DNA from: Caldilineaceae bacterium
GTDB lineage: Bacteria; Chloroflexota; Anaerolineae; Caldilineales; Caldilineaceae
Reading direction: 5' to 3'
Length of the DNA: 64,000 nucleotides
Assembly: GCA_022821545.1 (NCBI GenBank)
Contig: JAJEDJ010000042.1
Span: 62,001 to 126,000 of the forward strand
Every line of letters begins with the position of its first letter. The first letter of the stretch is position 1. The notes under the pieces are model-generated. The model was given only the letters and a program-made list of their open reading frames with translations, was not told where the DNA came from and did no database searches. This document shows positions 16,049 to 23,977 of this stretch, piece after piece. A program made the translations under genes and the position numbers.

Positions 16049-18715
16049 CTAACTGCTCTCTGCCAACTGCCGCAGCTCGTAGAGCCGGTTCAGAGCATCC
16101 AGCGGCGACAGCGCGTCCACGTCCAGCGCCCGCAATGACTCCACGACCGGGTGGTCGGCGGCGAACAGTCCTACCTGCACGGCGTCCTTCTGCTTGCGGC
16201 CGGGTGTCTGGTCCAGCAGGGTCGCCGGCCCCGCCGCGCCGGAGGCCTCCAGGTCGAGCAGGATTTCCCCGGCGCGCCGCACGACCCCCCGCGGCAGTCC
16301 CGCCATCTGCGCAACATGCACGCCATAGGACCGGTCGGCCCGACCGGGCAGGATCCGGCGCAGAAAGACAACGTCGTCGCCGCTGTCGTCAACAGCCACG
16401 CTGTAGTTGACGATCTGCGGCAGCCGGTCCGCCAGGTCGGTTAGCTCGTGATAGTGGGTCGCGAACTGTGTCTTGGCGCGCAGCGACGGGCTGTTGTGTA
16501 TATGCTCGACCACGGCCCAGGCGATCGCCAGCCCGTCGTATGTGCTGGTGCCCCGGCCGATTTCGTCCAGGATCAGCAGGCTGCGCCCGGTGGCATGGTT
16601 GAGGATATTGGCCGTCTCGATCATTTCGACCATGAAGGTGGACTGGCCTCGGTGCAGTTCATCGCTGGCGCCGATGCGGGTGAAGATGCGATCGACCACC
16701 CCGATACGGGCGGATGTCGCCGGCACAAAGGAGCCGATCTGCGCGAGCAGGGTGATGAGGGCCGTCTGACGTAGAAACGTCGACTTGCCGGACATGTTGG
16801 GACCGGTCAGGACGTGAATGAGTTCGCCCGGCGAGAGATGCGCGTCGTTGGGCACAAAGGGCTCGTCACTCGTCATCTCCACAACCGGATGGCGCCCTCC
16901 GCTAATCGAAATAGCGGCGCCGTCGTCGATTTCAGGGCGGCAGTAACGACGCTCGAGCGCGACCTCCGCCATCGAAGCGTACACGTCCAGCAGGGCCAGC
17001 CCCTCGGCCAGACGACGAATCTCGTCGGCGCCCGCGCTCAGTTCCGAACAGACGCGGCGGAAAAGCTGCTGCTCCAGCCCGAGGCGGCGCTCATCCGCGT
17101 TGAGGATCTGTGACTCGTACTCCTTGAGCTCGGGTGTGATGTATCGTTCCGCGCTGGTCAGGGTCTGTTTTCGGATATACTCCTGCGGCGTCTTGCCGGC
17201 GTGGGTATTCCTCACTTCAATGTAATATCCGAAAACCTTGTTGTATCCGACTTTGAGACTCGGAATGTTGAGGCGGGTGCGTTCCACCTGCTCAAGCGCG
17301 GCGACCCACTCCTTGGCGTACCGGCTGTTCTCAACGATGGCATCCAGTTCTTCGCTGTAGCCGGGCCTGATAATGCCTGGATTCGCCAGGGTCGCTGACG
17401 GCTCGTCGTCGATTGCCCGTTCCAGCAGTTCGAGAGAATCTGAACAGTCCGGAAGTCTGTCCAAAATCTGGTTTACAAAGGCGTTCGCGGCGCCCTCTGC
17501 TTCGGACTGGACCTCCGGCCCCAATGCCGAGTCCGGGCCGGAGGAGACGATCAGCTGGCGAAGGTCCGGCGCCCTGCCCAGGACCTCCCGCACACCTGTC
17601 AGATCGCGCGGCAGCGCTTTTGCCTGGCTTATGCGGGTGATCCAGCGCTCCAGGTCCCCCATCCCCCGCAACATTTCACGGATCTGCCCGCGCAGGTTGG
17701 GCTCGTCCACCAGTCCCTGGACTGCGTTCAGCCTATCGTTGATAAGGGCCGTGTCGAGCAGTGGACGTCCCAGCCAGCTCCGCAGCAGGCGTCCACCCAT
17801 GGGCGTGAGCGTCTCGTCCAGCACGCCGACAAGGCTGCCCCGTTCTTCGCCGCCGCGAATCGTTTCCGTTAACTCAAGATTTCGCCGCGTGGAGTCGTCC
17901 AACACCATGAACTCGTCAACCGTGTAACTTTGCAGTCTTGCCAGCTGCGAGAGAGCGCCGGGCTGCATCTCCTGCAAGTAGGCCAGAATTGCGGCGGCGG
18001 CGCGCACAGCCTGCGGACTTTCCTGCAAGCCGAATCCGTCCAGGCTGAGGACCCTGAAATGCCGCTGCAGCGCGCTGCGGGCAGTGTCAAACTCCACCTG
18101 CCAGGCTTCGATTTGGGAAACAAGCGCCTGCAAACTGCCGATCAAAGGGGCGAGCCCGCTCTCTTCAGCCTTCCATTCGGACGTGATCAGCTCGCTGGGC
18201 CGCAGGTGGGCCAGCTCCTCCCCCAAGCGCTGCTCAGTTTCGGCCAGGTCGCTGCCGTTGATCTGTGTTGCTGCAAACTCGCCGGTGCTGATATCGCAAT
18301 AGGCGATGCCGGCTTCGTCGCCGCGGGCGTTGAACAGCACTGCCGCGAGATAGTTGTTTCGGTCGTCGATCAGCATCGCAGGTTCAGCGACAGTGCCCTT
18401 GGTGATGACCTGCTTGATCTCCCGATCCACAAGACCTGAACCCGGTTCGCTGACCTGTTCGGCGACCGCCACCTTGTGACCGGCCTCCACCAGCTGTGCC
18501 AGGTAGCCTTCGACGCTATGGTAAGGGACGCCGGCCAGAGGCACTCGCTGATTGTTGCCGACGGGCCGGCTGGTCAGCGCCACGTCGCAGACCCTGGCTA
18601 CAATTTCGGCGTCGCCGTCGAAGGCTTCGTAGAAGTCGCCCAGGCGGAAGAGGAGAATGCAGTCCGGGTGTTGGCTCTTCAGTTGCAGGTACTGACGGCG
18701 CATCGGAGTTGCCAT
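16049..18715 (-). CDS. mutS: DNA mismatch repair protein MutS
   Basis: 888 residues, the usual length. The mismatch-reading Phe-x-Glu is in LGDFYEAF near the N terminus. The C-terminal ATPase has Walker A GPNMSGKSTF (about residue 640), Walker B/D-loop DEIGRGTSTYDG and the ATHYHEL motif. It binds mismatches as a dimer and recruits MutL, which is not in the window. It starts 23 bp after the CHAT-domain gene, with only a weak AGAAGAAG ribosome site, so it is probably read from the CHAT promoter. Confidence 0.98.
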   Translation of the reverse strand: MATPMRRQYLQLKSQHPDCILLFRLGDFYEAFDGDAEIVARVCDVALTSRPVGNNQRVPLAGVPYHSVEGYLAQLVEAGHKVAVAEQVSEPGSGLVDREIKQVITKGTVAEPAMLIDDRNNYLAAVLFNARGDEAGIAYCDISTGEFAATQINGSDLAETEQRLGEELAHLRPSELITSEWKAEESGLAPLIGSLQALVSQIEAWQVEFDTARSALQRHFRVLSLDGFGLQESPQAVRAAAAILAYLQEMQPGALSQLARLQSYTVDEFMVLDDSTRRNLELTETIRGGEERGSLVGVLDETLTPMGGRLLRSWLGRPLLDTALINDRLNAVQGLVDEPNLRGQIREMLRGMGDLERWITRISQAKALPRDLTGVREVLGRAPDLRQLIVSSGPDSALGPEVQSEAEGAANAFVNQILDRLPDCSDSLELLERAIDDEPSATLANPGIIRPGYSEELDAIVENSRYAKEWVAALEQVERTRLNIPSLKVGYNKVFGYYIEVRNTHAGKTPQEYIRKQTLTSAERYITPELKEYESQILNADERRLGLEQQLFRRVCSELSAGADEIRRLAEGLALLDVYASMAEVALERRYCRPEIDDGAAISISGGRHPVVEMTSDEPFVPNDAHLSPGELIHVLTGPNMSGKSTFLRQTALITLLAQIGSFVPATSARIGVVDRIFTRIGASDELHRGQSTFMVEMIETANILNHATGRSLLILDEIGRGTSTYDGLAIAWAVVEHIHNSPSLRAKTQFATHYHELTDLADRLPQIVNYSVAVDDSGDDVVFLRRILPGRADRSYGVHVAQMAGLPRGVVRRAGEILLDLEASGAAGPATLLDQTPGRKQKDAVQVGLFAADHPVVESLRALDVDALSPLDALNRLYELRQLAESS

Positions 18716-18738
18716 GGCTGCGTTAGCTTCTTCTGAGT

Positions 18739-20946
18739 TTAGCGGCCCGGACCGGCCGAACTGCCTTCTGATGGACAGAAGACGCGGCTGTTTGGGTCAC
18801 CGTATAGGGTATAGGCCAGCCACGTGGGGTTGGCGCTCTGCATGGCGCGGATCTGCTGCCGTGACGAGAAAAAGGCTTCTCCCAGCGTCTTCCCGGCCCA
18901 GAGCTCCTCGTAAAAGATCTGTGCGAATTTCGAAGCCAGCTCGTCGTGTACCTCCCACAGAGCGCCGACGAATGCGGTGACGCCCAGGTGGTCGACCAAG
19001 CGCTGTGCCCAACCACCCAGGCCGGTCAGGTTGTAGCCGACGCGGGCGCCGTGGCAGGTATTGAGGAAAATGAGCGGCTTTTCGCGACGCAAGCCCCTGG
19101 CTCTGCGCCGTGTCAGGTCACTGGGGAAGAGGGGATCGCCTTCCAGAACAATCGGAGACTCGTCCACAAAGGCCTGGTTGTAGTTGCCATGCGTGGCGAA
19201 GTGGAACAGCTGGGCGCCGCCCTGCTCCGCCAGCTCGAGAAACTGGGCGCGGGTTGAAATCGGCGGCGCGGTCTCGATCTGTCGCGCCGCAAGCGTGCCG
19301 AAATACTCCATCTCACTTGTCACAAAGTCCAGCGACAGCATCGGCGCGACCAGGCGGGCCGCACGAATGTTAAGGTCGGCCGGCACTGCTGCGCCCGCCA
19401 GCCAGCGGCTCATGCACCATGCGCCGGCCAGGTGATCGTCTTCGACATCTTTGCCGTCCACGACGTCGTAGGGCTTTACCAGCTCCCAGGGGATCCAGGG
19501 CTCGTCACTGACGATCAGCAGATTCCTCACCTCTCCAGCGTCTCTTCTCGCCTTCATCTCCCAGTAGAGTTGCCGCAAGGGGGCGGGGAAGAGCTGCTCA
19601 TAAAGCTCGACACCGAGATCGGCAACTTCCTCCTCCATGCGTACAGCCTCTTCGCCGGTCAGTTCGGTGCCGGCGCGGGCCGCCAGTGCGCTCAGCCGCT
19701 CGGCCAGCCGGTCGAAAAAGAGGTCGGGCCTGGACAGGTCGTTAAAGACGATCGATCCGGCGCTGCGGCCATCCAGGGCAGGCAGCTTCTGCGAATGGAG
19801 ATGGAAATGAAGTGTACGGCCATCGCCGCCCTGGGTGATGCGCAGCTCGATGTCGGCAGCCGGAAGCGGCGTGCCCTGCGATATGGTTACACCGTCAACG
19901 GCGCGCACGACCGAGGCCGCGCCGAATACCGGGGGCTCTTCGCCCTCTTCGTTGCCCGTGGGCTCGGCCCGCCGCGTGCTGCGGCCCAGGAACGGGAAGC
20001 CCCTTACCGCGACCTCCAGCGTCAGCGAGCCGGCGTTCCTCCCCCGGTGGTAAAAATCAACCGTAACCCGGTGGGGGCCGGTCTGGTCGTCAACGAGCTG
20101 CAAGAGGAATACAGCCGGCTGCGAGTCGCGGTCCTGCGGCACCGCGATCGTGCGCCGCAGGGCGGGTCCGTCGTGCGCGCCGGCGCCATAGCCGCTGACT
20201 TCCTCAAAGCCGGGCGCGCGCACGACCACGTCCACATACTCGATCTCATCCTGAAAGGCGATTCCGACTTCGGCTTGGCTTCGGCTTTCACGGGGGCGGT
20301 CGCGTACCAGCTGTACCACCAGCGGATATTTCAGATCACTGCGGTTGGATATAGTCGGCGGAAAATCGACGTAGGTATGAAACCGGACCACCTCACCGCC
20401 CCTGGCTGCGCCTGGGAAGGGAGCGCTCGTGTCCGTCAGTGCGGGCTTCGCGTCGCCCCGTGCCGGTCCGCCCGTTTGCGCCTTTCCGCTTGGTTCGTGC
20501 GGCGCAGGCTGAACGCCCCGCAGAGCAGGGGCGGGTGGTGTCTGAAATGAACGCGGCATATAGTGAGAGGGATCATCCCGCATGACTCGCAGAAGGTTGA
20601 CCGTCTGCAAATAGCTGATGCCCATCGGCGTCGCGTAGCCTGGATTAACGCCGGCGATACCGCCGCGCATCGACTCTCTAACGATAGGGAGCACAGCTTC
20701 GATGGATGCGATGTCGTCGAGGAAGCCGGTCAGGACGGCGCGTCTTTCCAGCGCGCTGATATCGGTGCTCCCTGCCGCCTCCGCCGTCGCCATCCGCAGG
20801 CGGTCCACTTGGCTGCGCGTTAGCGGGTCGAGATCCCAGTAGCTGCGAAAGAAGCGGCGCAGGACCGAGTCCACAATGTGCAGGAGCTGGCGATCATCCC
20901 AGTTGCGGGACGAAAACTCCTGTCGTCTGCCTTCTACATCTGCCAT
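18739..20946 (-). CDS. CHAT-domain (caspase-like) protein
   Basis: 735 residues from ATG 20946, preceded by GGGAAGGGA; the frame is open further upstream to 21045 without support. The C-terminal third is a CHAT peptidase domain: catalytic His in LFHFATHGNY (about residue 582), Cys in FLNTCHGAR (about 630) and the terminal YTLYGDPNSRVF motif. The N-terminal about 130 residues are helical and could be an adaptor domain; the middle has beta-rich parts (RVTVDFYHRGRNAGSL). CHAT proteins are cysteine proteases that act in immune or regulated-death pathways, but no partner effector is obvious here. Confidence 0.85.
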   Translation of the reverse strand: MADVEGRRQEFSSRNWDDRQLLHIVDSVLRRFFRSYWDLDPLTRSQVDRLRMATAEAAGSTDISALERRAVLTGFLDDIASIEAVLPIVRESMRGGIAGVNPGYATPMGISYLQTVNLLRVMRDDPSHYMPRSFQTPPAPALRGVQPAPHEPSGKAQTGGPARGDAKPALTDTSAPFPGAARGGEVVRFHTYVDFPPTISNRSDLKYPLVVQLVRDRPRESRSQAEVGIAFQDEIEYVDVVVRAPGFEEVSGYGAGAHDGPALRRTIAVPQDRDSQPAVFLLQLVDDQTGPHRVTVDFYHRGRNAGSLTLEVAVRGFPFLGRSTRRAEPTGNEEGEEPPVFGAASVVRAVDGVTISQGTPLPAADIELRITQGGDGRTLHFHLHSQKLPALDGRSAGSIVFNDLSRPDLFFDRLAERLSALAARAGTELTGEEAVRMEEEVADLGVELYEQLFPAPLRQLYWEMKARRDAGEVRNLLIVSDEPWIPWELVKPYDVVDGKDVEDDHLAGAWCMSRWLAGAAVPADLNIRAARLVAPMLSLDFVTSEMEYFGTLAARQIETAPPISTRAQFLELAEQGGAQLFHFATHGNYNQAFVDESPIVLEGDPLFPSDLTRRRARGLRREKPLIFLNTCHGARVGYNLTGLGGWAQRLVDHLGVTAFVGALWEVHDELASKFAQIFYEELWAGKTLGEAFFSSRQQIRAMQSANPTWLAYTLYGDPNSRVFCPSEGSSAGPGR

Positions 20947-21035
20947 GTGTTCCCTTCCCAACCGGCAATCAATCGGGCCTGCGCCGGACTGTGGCCAAGA
21001 ACTGTGGCCAGGAACTGCGTGAAGTGGTGGGCAGG

Positions 21036-21064
21036 ATCCTAACATAGCGGCCGAGGTTTTTCAA
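21036..21064 (-). promoter_or_regulatory. Promoter candidate for CHAT-mutS
   Basis: Minus strand: TTGAAA (21064-21059), 17-bp spacer, TAGGAT (21041-21036), about 90 nt before the CHAT start. Confidence 0.4.
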
Positions 21065-21238
21065 TTTCTCCCCTGTTTTCCGGTGCGGCTCGGGGATCGT
21101 AACCACCTGAGCCGCAGGCGGCAAAGTCCCGGCCAGGCGCCCCGGGTTTAGCGATATTGCGCGCACAGGTTGTACAATTTTCAGGCCTTTCGAATCGCAG
21201 CTGACATCAACCGCGGCACTCTTTTTCAGGAGCCCACT

Positions 21239-21850
21239 ATGAGCATCGTCCACCTGCCCCGTACAGTGCATGACGGCATTATCGCCCACGCTCGCGAAGG
21301 GAAGCCGGAGGAGATCTGTGGAATTCTGCGAGGACGGGACGGACGGGCGACCAGGCTATACCGCGCCCGCAACCTGGCCGAGGACCGGATAGACAACTAC
21401 GACGTTGACCCGCAGACGCTACTGAAGCAGTTCGAATTTGAAGAGGCAGGGGACGAAATGGTGGCGATCTACCACTCCCATCCGGTCTCGGTCGCCTACC
21501 CATCGGCCACAGACGCGTGGAACGCCCACTACCCGGAAACCTATTACCTCATCTGTTCGCTGGAATACGACGATGCGCCGGTCTTGCGGGCTTTTCGCAT
21601 GGAGCCGCAATGGCCCGCCGGCGACATCGACGCAGCGCGCAAGGCCATCCCTTTCCAGGAGGTTCGGCCCGGCCTGTTCGGTTACTATCAGGCTGCCGGC
21701 GCACGCGTGCCGAAGGAGTTGGCGGAATTGCTCGCTGGGACGGCTCCTCCACTCTACACTGTTTTCGCTGTTGACCAATCGGGCGTTGTTGACGATTTTC
21801 GGATCGTCGGCGTGAGCGAATTCCCTGTGCAGGTATTGGAAGGACTGTAG
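21239..21850 (+). CDS. mec: JAMM/MPN+ metalloprotease (Mec-like, M67)
   Basis: 203 residues from ATG 21239, which has AGGAG 7 nt upstream; the frame opens earlier at 21170 without support. The JAMM zinc motif is complete: Glu in PEEICGIL (about residue 24), His-x-His in IYHSHPVS (about 78-80) and Asp in SATD. In mycobacteria, Mec cleaves cysteine from the carrier CysO; other bacterial JAMM proteases trim C-terminal residues off ThiS-like carriers to expose Gly-Gly. The downstream CysO-like, activating-enzyme and CysM-like genes support this role. Confidence 0.85.
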   Translation: MSIVHLPRTVHDGIIAHAREGKPEEICGILRGRDGRATRLYRARNLAEDRIDNYDVDPQTLLKQFEFEEAGDEMVAIYHSHPVSVAYPSATDAWNAHYPETYYLICSLEYDDAPVLRAFRMEPQWPAGDIDAARKAIPFQEVRPGLFGYYQAAGARVPKELAELLAGTAPPLYTVFAVDQSGVVDDFRIVGVSEFPVQVLEGL

Positions 21851-21895
21851 CCTCTACTCTTGACGAAAGTAGAAGTACTACTGCCCGCGGTCAGT

Positions 21896-21924
21896 TTGAC
21901 TTTTATCGCTACAGGAACTATAGT
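21896..21924 (+). promoter_or_regulatory. Strong sigma70-type promoter ahead of the cysO leader
   Basis: TTGACT (21896-21901), 17-bp spacer, TATAGT (21919-21924). Both hexamers are 5/6 with ideal spacing. It begins 45 bp after the JAMM stop and predicts a leader of about 370 nt before cysO. Confidence 0.7.
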
Positions 21925-22010
21925 GACGGCTAGGAAAATAATATCCAGGCACTTTTATCCCGATGCTTGCTCAAAGACAGGCGGCTTACCTGAATACTTG
22001 TTCGTGTCCT

Positions 22011-22148
22011 TAGCGGGCGCCGCTAGCATGAAAGCTGGTGGTTTCCCGCTGTCCGGAACAGGAGCGATGAGGGCGTTCGCCAGGCTTTCGGCTTGGATGC
22101 GACGGAAATTTCTACAGCCGGAGTGACGCCAACCCATATCAGTTGGCG
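22011..22148 (+). other. Structured part of the cysO leader
   Basis: Consecutive stem-loops: TAGCGG-GCG-CCGCTA (22011-22025), GGCG-TT-CGCC near 22073, and CGCCAAC with GTTGGCG around an 8-nt loop (22127-22148). No known riboswitch consensus was recognised. GCCGGA at 22117 repeats the 5' arm of the downstream terminator and could compete with it. Confidence 0.45.
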
Positions 22149-22206
22149 CATATACTTTTCGGCAAACGCTTGGAATCGGGATACCGTGCCAAGGTCAGAC
22201 TCGAAC

Positions 22207-22244
22207 GCCGGACTCATCGCAATGATGTTTCCGGCTATTTTTTT
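22207..22244 (+). terminator. Intrinsic terminator/attenuator inside the cysO leader
   Basis: GCCGGA (22207-22212) pairs with TCCGGC (22230-22235), with an inner TCAT/ATGA stem, followed by TATTTTTTT to 22244. It lies between the promoter and cysO, so it would act as an attenuator for that gene. A GC-rich 8-bp hairpin (22245-22268) follows. Confidence 0.65.
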
Positions 22245-22303
22245 GGGGCTGCCGTGGGCCGCGGCCCCCTACACCGAAACGACCACAAAAGGAGAGCCGT
22301 AGA

Positions 22304-22582
22304 ATGGCAACTGTGTTTGTGCCGACAGCCTTGCGCCGCTTCACAGCGGGACAGTCGAAGGTGGAAGCGACAGGATCAACGGTTGGCGAGGTGTTAGGTC
22401 AGTTGGAAGGTAGCTACCCGGGTATCGGTGAGAGGCTCTTGGACGAAAACGGCAACGTAAAGCGCTTCATCAACGTGTTTCGCAACGACGACGAAATTCG
22501 CACGCTGGATGGACTGGCGACTTCCGTCGGCGAGAGCGACAAGATCTCAATTGTGCCGGCGATGGCCGGCGGGAGCAGGTGA
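22304..22582 (+). CDS. cysO: CysO/ThiS/MoaD-family sulfur carrier (ubiquitin-like)
   Basis: 92 residues, beta-grasp small modifier. The family end Gly-Gly is at 89-90 but is followed by Ser-Arg before the stop, so the carrier would need two residues removed before it can be adenylated and thiocarboxylated. AAGGAG precedes the ATG. The gene is followed 3 nt later by a ThiF-type activating enzyme and then a CysM-like synthase, the set needed to make cysteine from O-phosphoserine or O-acetylserine with a protein-bound sulfide. The bases coding the tail also hold the ribosome site of the next gene. Confidence 0.88.
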   Translation: MATVFVPTALRRFTAGQSKVEATGSTVGEVLGQLEGSYPGIGERLLDENGNVKRFINVFRNDDEIRTLDGLATSVGESDKISIVPAMAGGSR

Positions 22583-22585
22583 ACT

Positions 22586-23857
22586 ATGGCGCGACTCAAC
22601 CGGGATCAACTGCTACAGTTGGCAAGGAACGAAGTCCAGGAGATCACGGTCAACGAGGTGAAGAACCGGGTCGACGGCGGCGATGAAATAACGCTCATCG
22701 ACATTCGTGAGCGCGATGAATGGGTTCAGGGGCACATTCCCGACGCCTCATTCTTGCCGCGCGGTCACCTGGAGCTGCAGATCGAGCAGCATCAACCGGA
22801 TCGCTCGCAGCCGCTTGTGATCTACTGTGCCGGCGGTGTGCGCTCGTTGCTGGCCGCACGCAATGTGCAGGAAATGGGGTATACCGACGTCTACTCGCTG
22901 AACGGCGGTTTCGGCGGCTGGAAAGACGCGGGCCTGCCGTTCAAGGTGCCCACGGTTCTGACCGACGAGCAGGGCATTCGCTACAGCCGTCACACGATTC
23001 TGAGCGAACTGGGCGAAGAGGGGCAGATCAAGCTTCTCGACAGCAAGGTGCTGATGATCGGCGCCGGCGGACTGGGCAGCCCGGCCGCAATCTATCTGGC
23101 CGCCGCCGGTGTGGGGCAGCTGGGCATCGTCGACTTTGACGAAGTCGATGTTTCCAACCTGCAGCGCCAGGTGCTGCACGGGGTCAGCGACGTGGGCCGC
23201 CCCAAAGTTGAGTCGGCCCGCGACCGCATCGCCGAAATCAACCCCGACGTTACCGTCGTGGGCTATCGTGAACCGATCACGAGCCACAACGCCTTCGAGA
23301 TAATGCAGGGCTACGATGTCGTCATCAACGGGTCGGATAACTTCCCAACCCGCTACCTGGTAAACGATGCCTGTCAGATGCTTGGTATCCCTCTGGTGGA
23401 CGCCAGTATCTTCATGTTCGAGGGCCAGGTGACGGTCTATCTGCCGAAGAAGTTAGATCCCGACAGCCCCTGCTATCGCTGCCTCTACCCCGACCCGCCG
23501 CCGCCCGGCGAGGTGCCAAGCTGCGCCGAAGCTGGTGTTCTGGGCGTCTTGCCCGGCATCGTAGGTTCTGTCCAGGCCATTGAGGCGATCAAACTGATAG
23601 TCGGAATCGGGGAGCCGCTGTCTGGCCGCCTGCTCATGATCGATACGCTTGACATGACTTTCCGCACACTCACCGTGAATCGCTCCGCCGACTGCCCCGT
23701 CTGTGGCGATAATCCGACCGTGACCGAGTTGATAGACTACGAACAGTTCTGCGGCATGCCCAGTTTTGACGAACATGCAACGGACAACGTGGCCGAGGCC
23801 TTTGCAGAAACGGTCGCGGCCAATGGCGCCGGCCAGCCTGCCCTGGCCACGGCATAA
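22586..23857 (+). CDS. moeB: Rhodanese-ThiF fusion: sulfur-carrier adenylyltransferase/sulfurtransferase (MoeB/MoeZ-like)
   Basis: 423 residues. An N-terminal rhodanese domain (LIDIRERDEW, loop YCAGGVRS with Cys near residue 81) precedes a ThiF/E1-like domain (GAGGLGSPA near 158, two CxxC pairs in CYRC and CPVC for zinc). It should adenylate the C-terminal Gly of the carrier and hand on sulfur to form a thiocarboxylate. In mycobacterial MoeZ the order is ThiF then rhodanese; here it is reversed. The ribosome site lies in the last codons of cysO, so the two are coupled. Confidence 0.92.
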   Translation: MARLNRDQLLQLARNEVQEITVNEVKNRVDGGDEITLIDIRERDEWVQGHIPDASFLPRGHLELQIEQHQPDRSQPLVIYCAGGVRSLLAARNVQEMGYTDVYSLNGGFGGWKDAGLPFKVPTVLTDEQGIRYSRHTILSELGEEGQIKLLDSKVLMIGAGGLGSPAAIYLAAAGVGQLGIVDFDEVDVSNLQRQVLHGVSDVGRPKVESARDRIAEINPDVTVVGYREPITSHNAFEIMQGYDVVINGSDNFPTRYLVNDACQMLGIPLVDASIFMFEGQVTVYLPKKLDPDSPCYRCLYPDPPPPGEVPSCAEAGVLGVLPGIVGSVQAIEAIKLIVGIGEPLSGRLLMIDTLDMTFRTLTVNRSADCPVCGDNPTVTELIDYEQFCGMPSFDEHATDNVAEAFAETVAANGAGQPALATA

Positions 23858-23867
23858 AGGATAGCGA

Positions 23868-23956
23868 CACAGTGTGATAGCAGCACAGTGTGATAAAGAC
23901 ACAGTGGGTAGTGTTCTGCACTATCCACTGTGGATGCTGCCCACTGTGGATTCTGC
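23868..23956. repeat. Inverted 16-bp tandem arrays between moeB and cysM
   Basis: CACAGTG begins at 23868, 23884 and 23900 (16-bp steps), and its complement core CCACTGTGGAT.CTGC begins at 23925 and 23941 (16-bp step). The two arrays face each other. Confidence 0.75.
23900..23932 (+). other. 14-bp stem-loop upstream of cysM
   Basis: Arms 23900-23913 and 23919-23932 pair over 14 bp with one G-U, around loop TTCTG. No T-run follows, so it is more likely an mRNA structure that affects cysM expression than a terminator. Confidence 0.65.
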
Positions 23957-23977
23957 TAACTGTACTTTCAGCCGCCA

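Noticed and set aside
19432..20550. 372-aa plus-strand open frame inside the CHAT gene
   Set aside because: Lies antisense to a well-supported gene, shows no domain and has no ribosome site; typical GC-rich shadow frame.
22030..22065. T-box leader (GGTGG-like segment)
   Set aside because: The match to the T-box core is partial and lies about 150 nt from the terminator, whereas a T-box antiterminator must overlap it.
21860..22126. 88-aa open frame in the JAMM-cysO gap
   Set aside because: It starts upstream of the promoter there, has no ribosome site and resembles nothing; the region is better explained as a leader.
22180..22215. tRNA-like TTCGAGTC on the minus strand
   Set aside because: The flanks do not form a T-stem, anticodon arm or acceptor stem.
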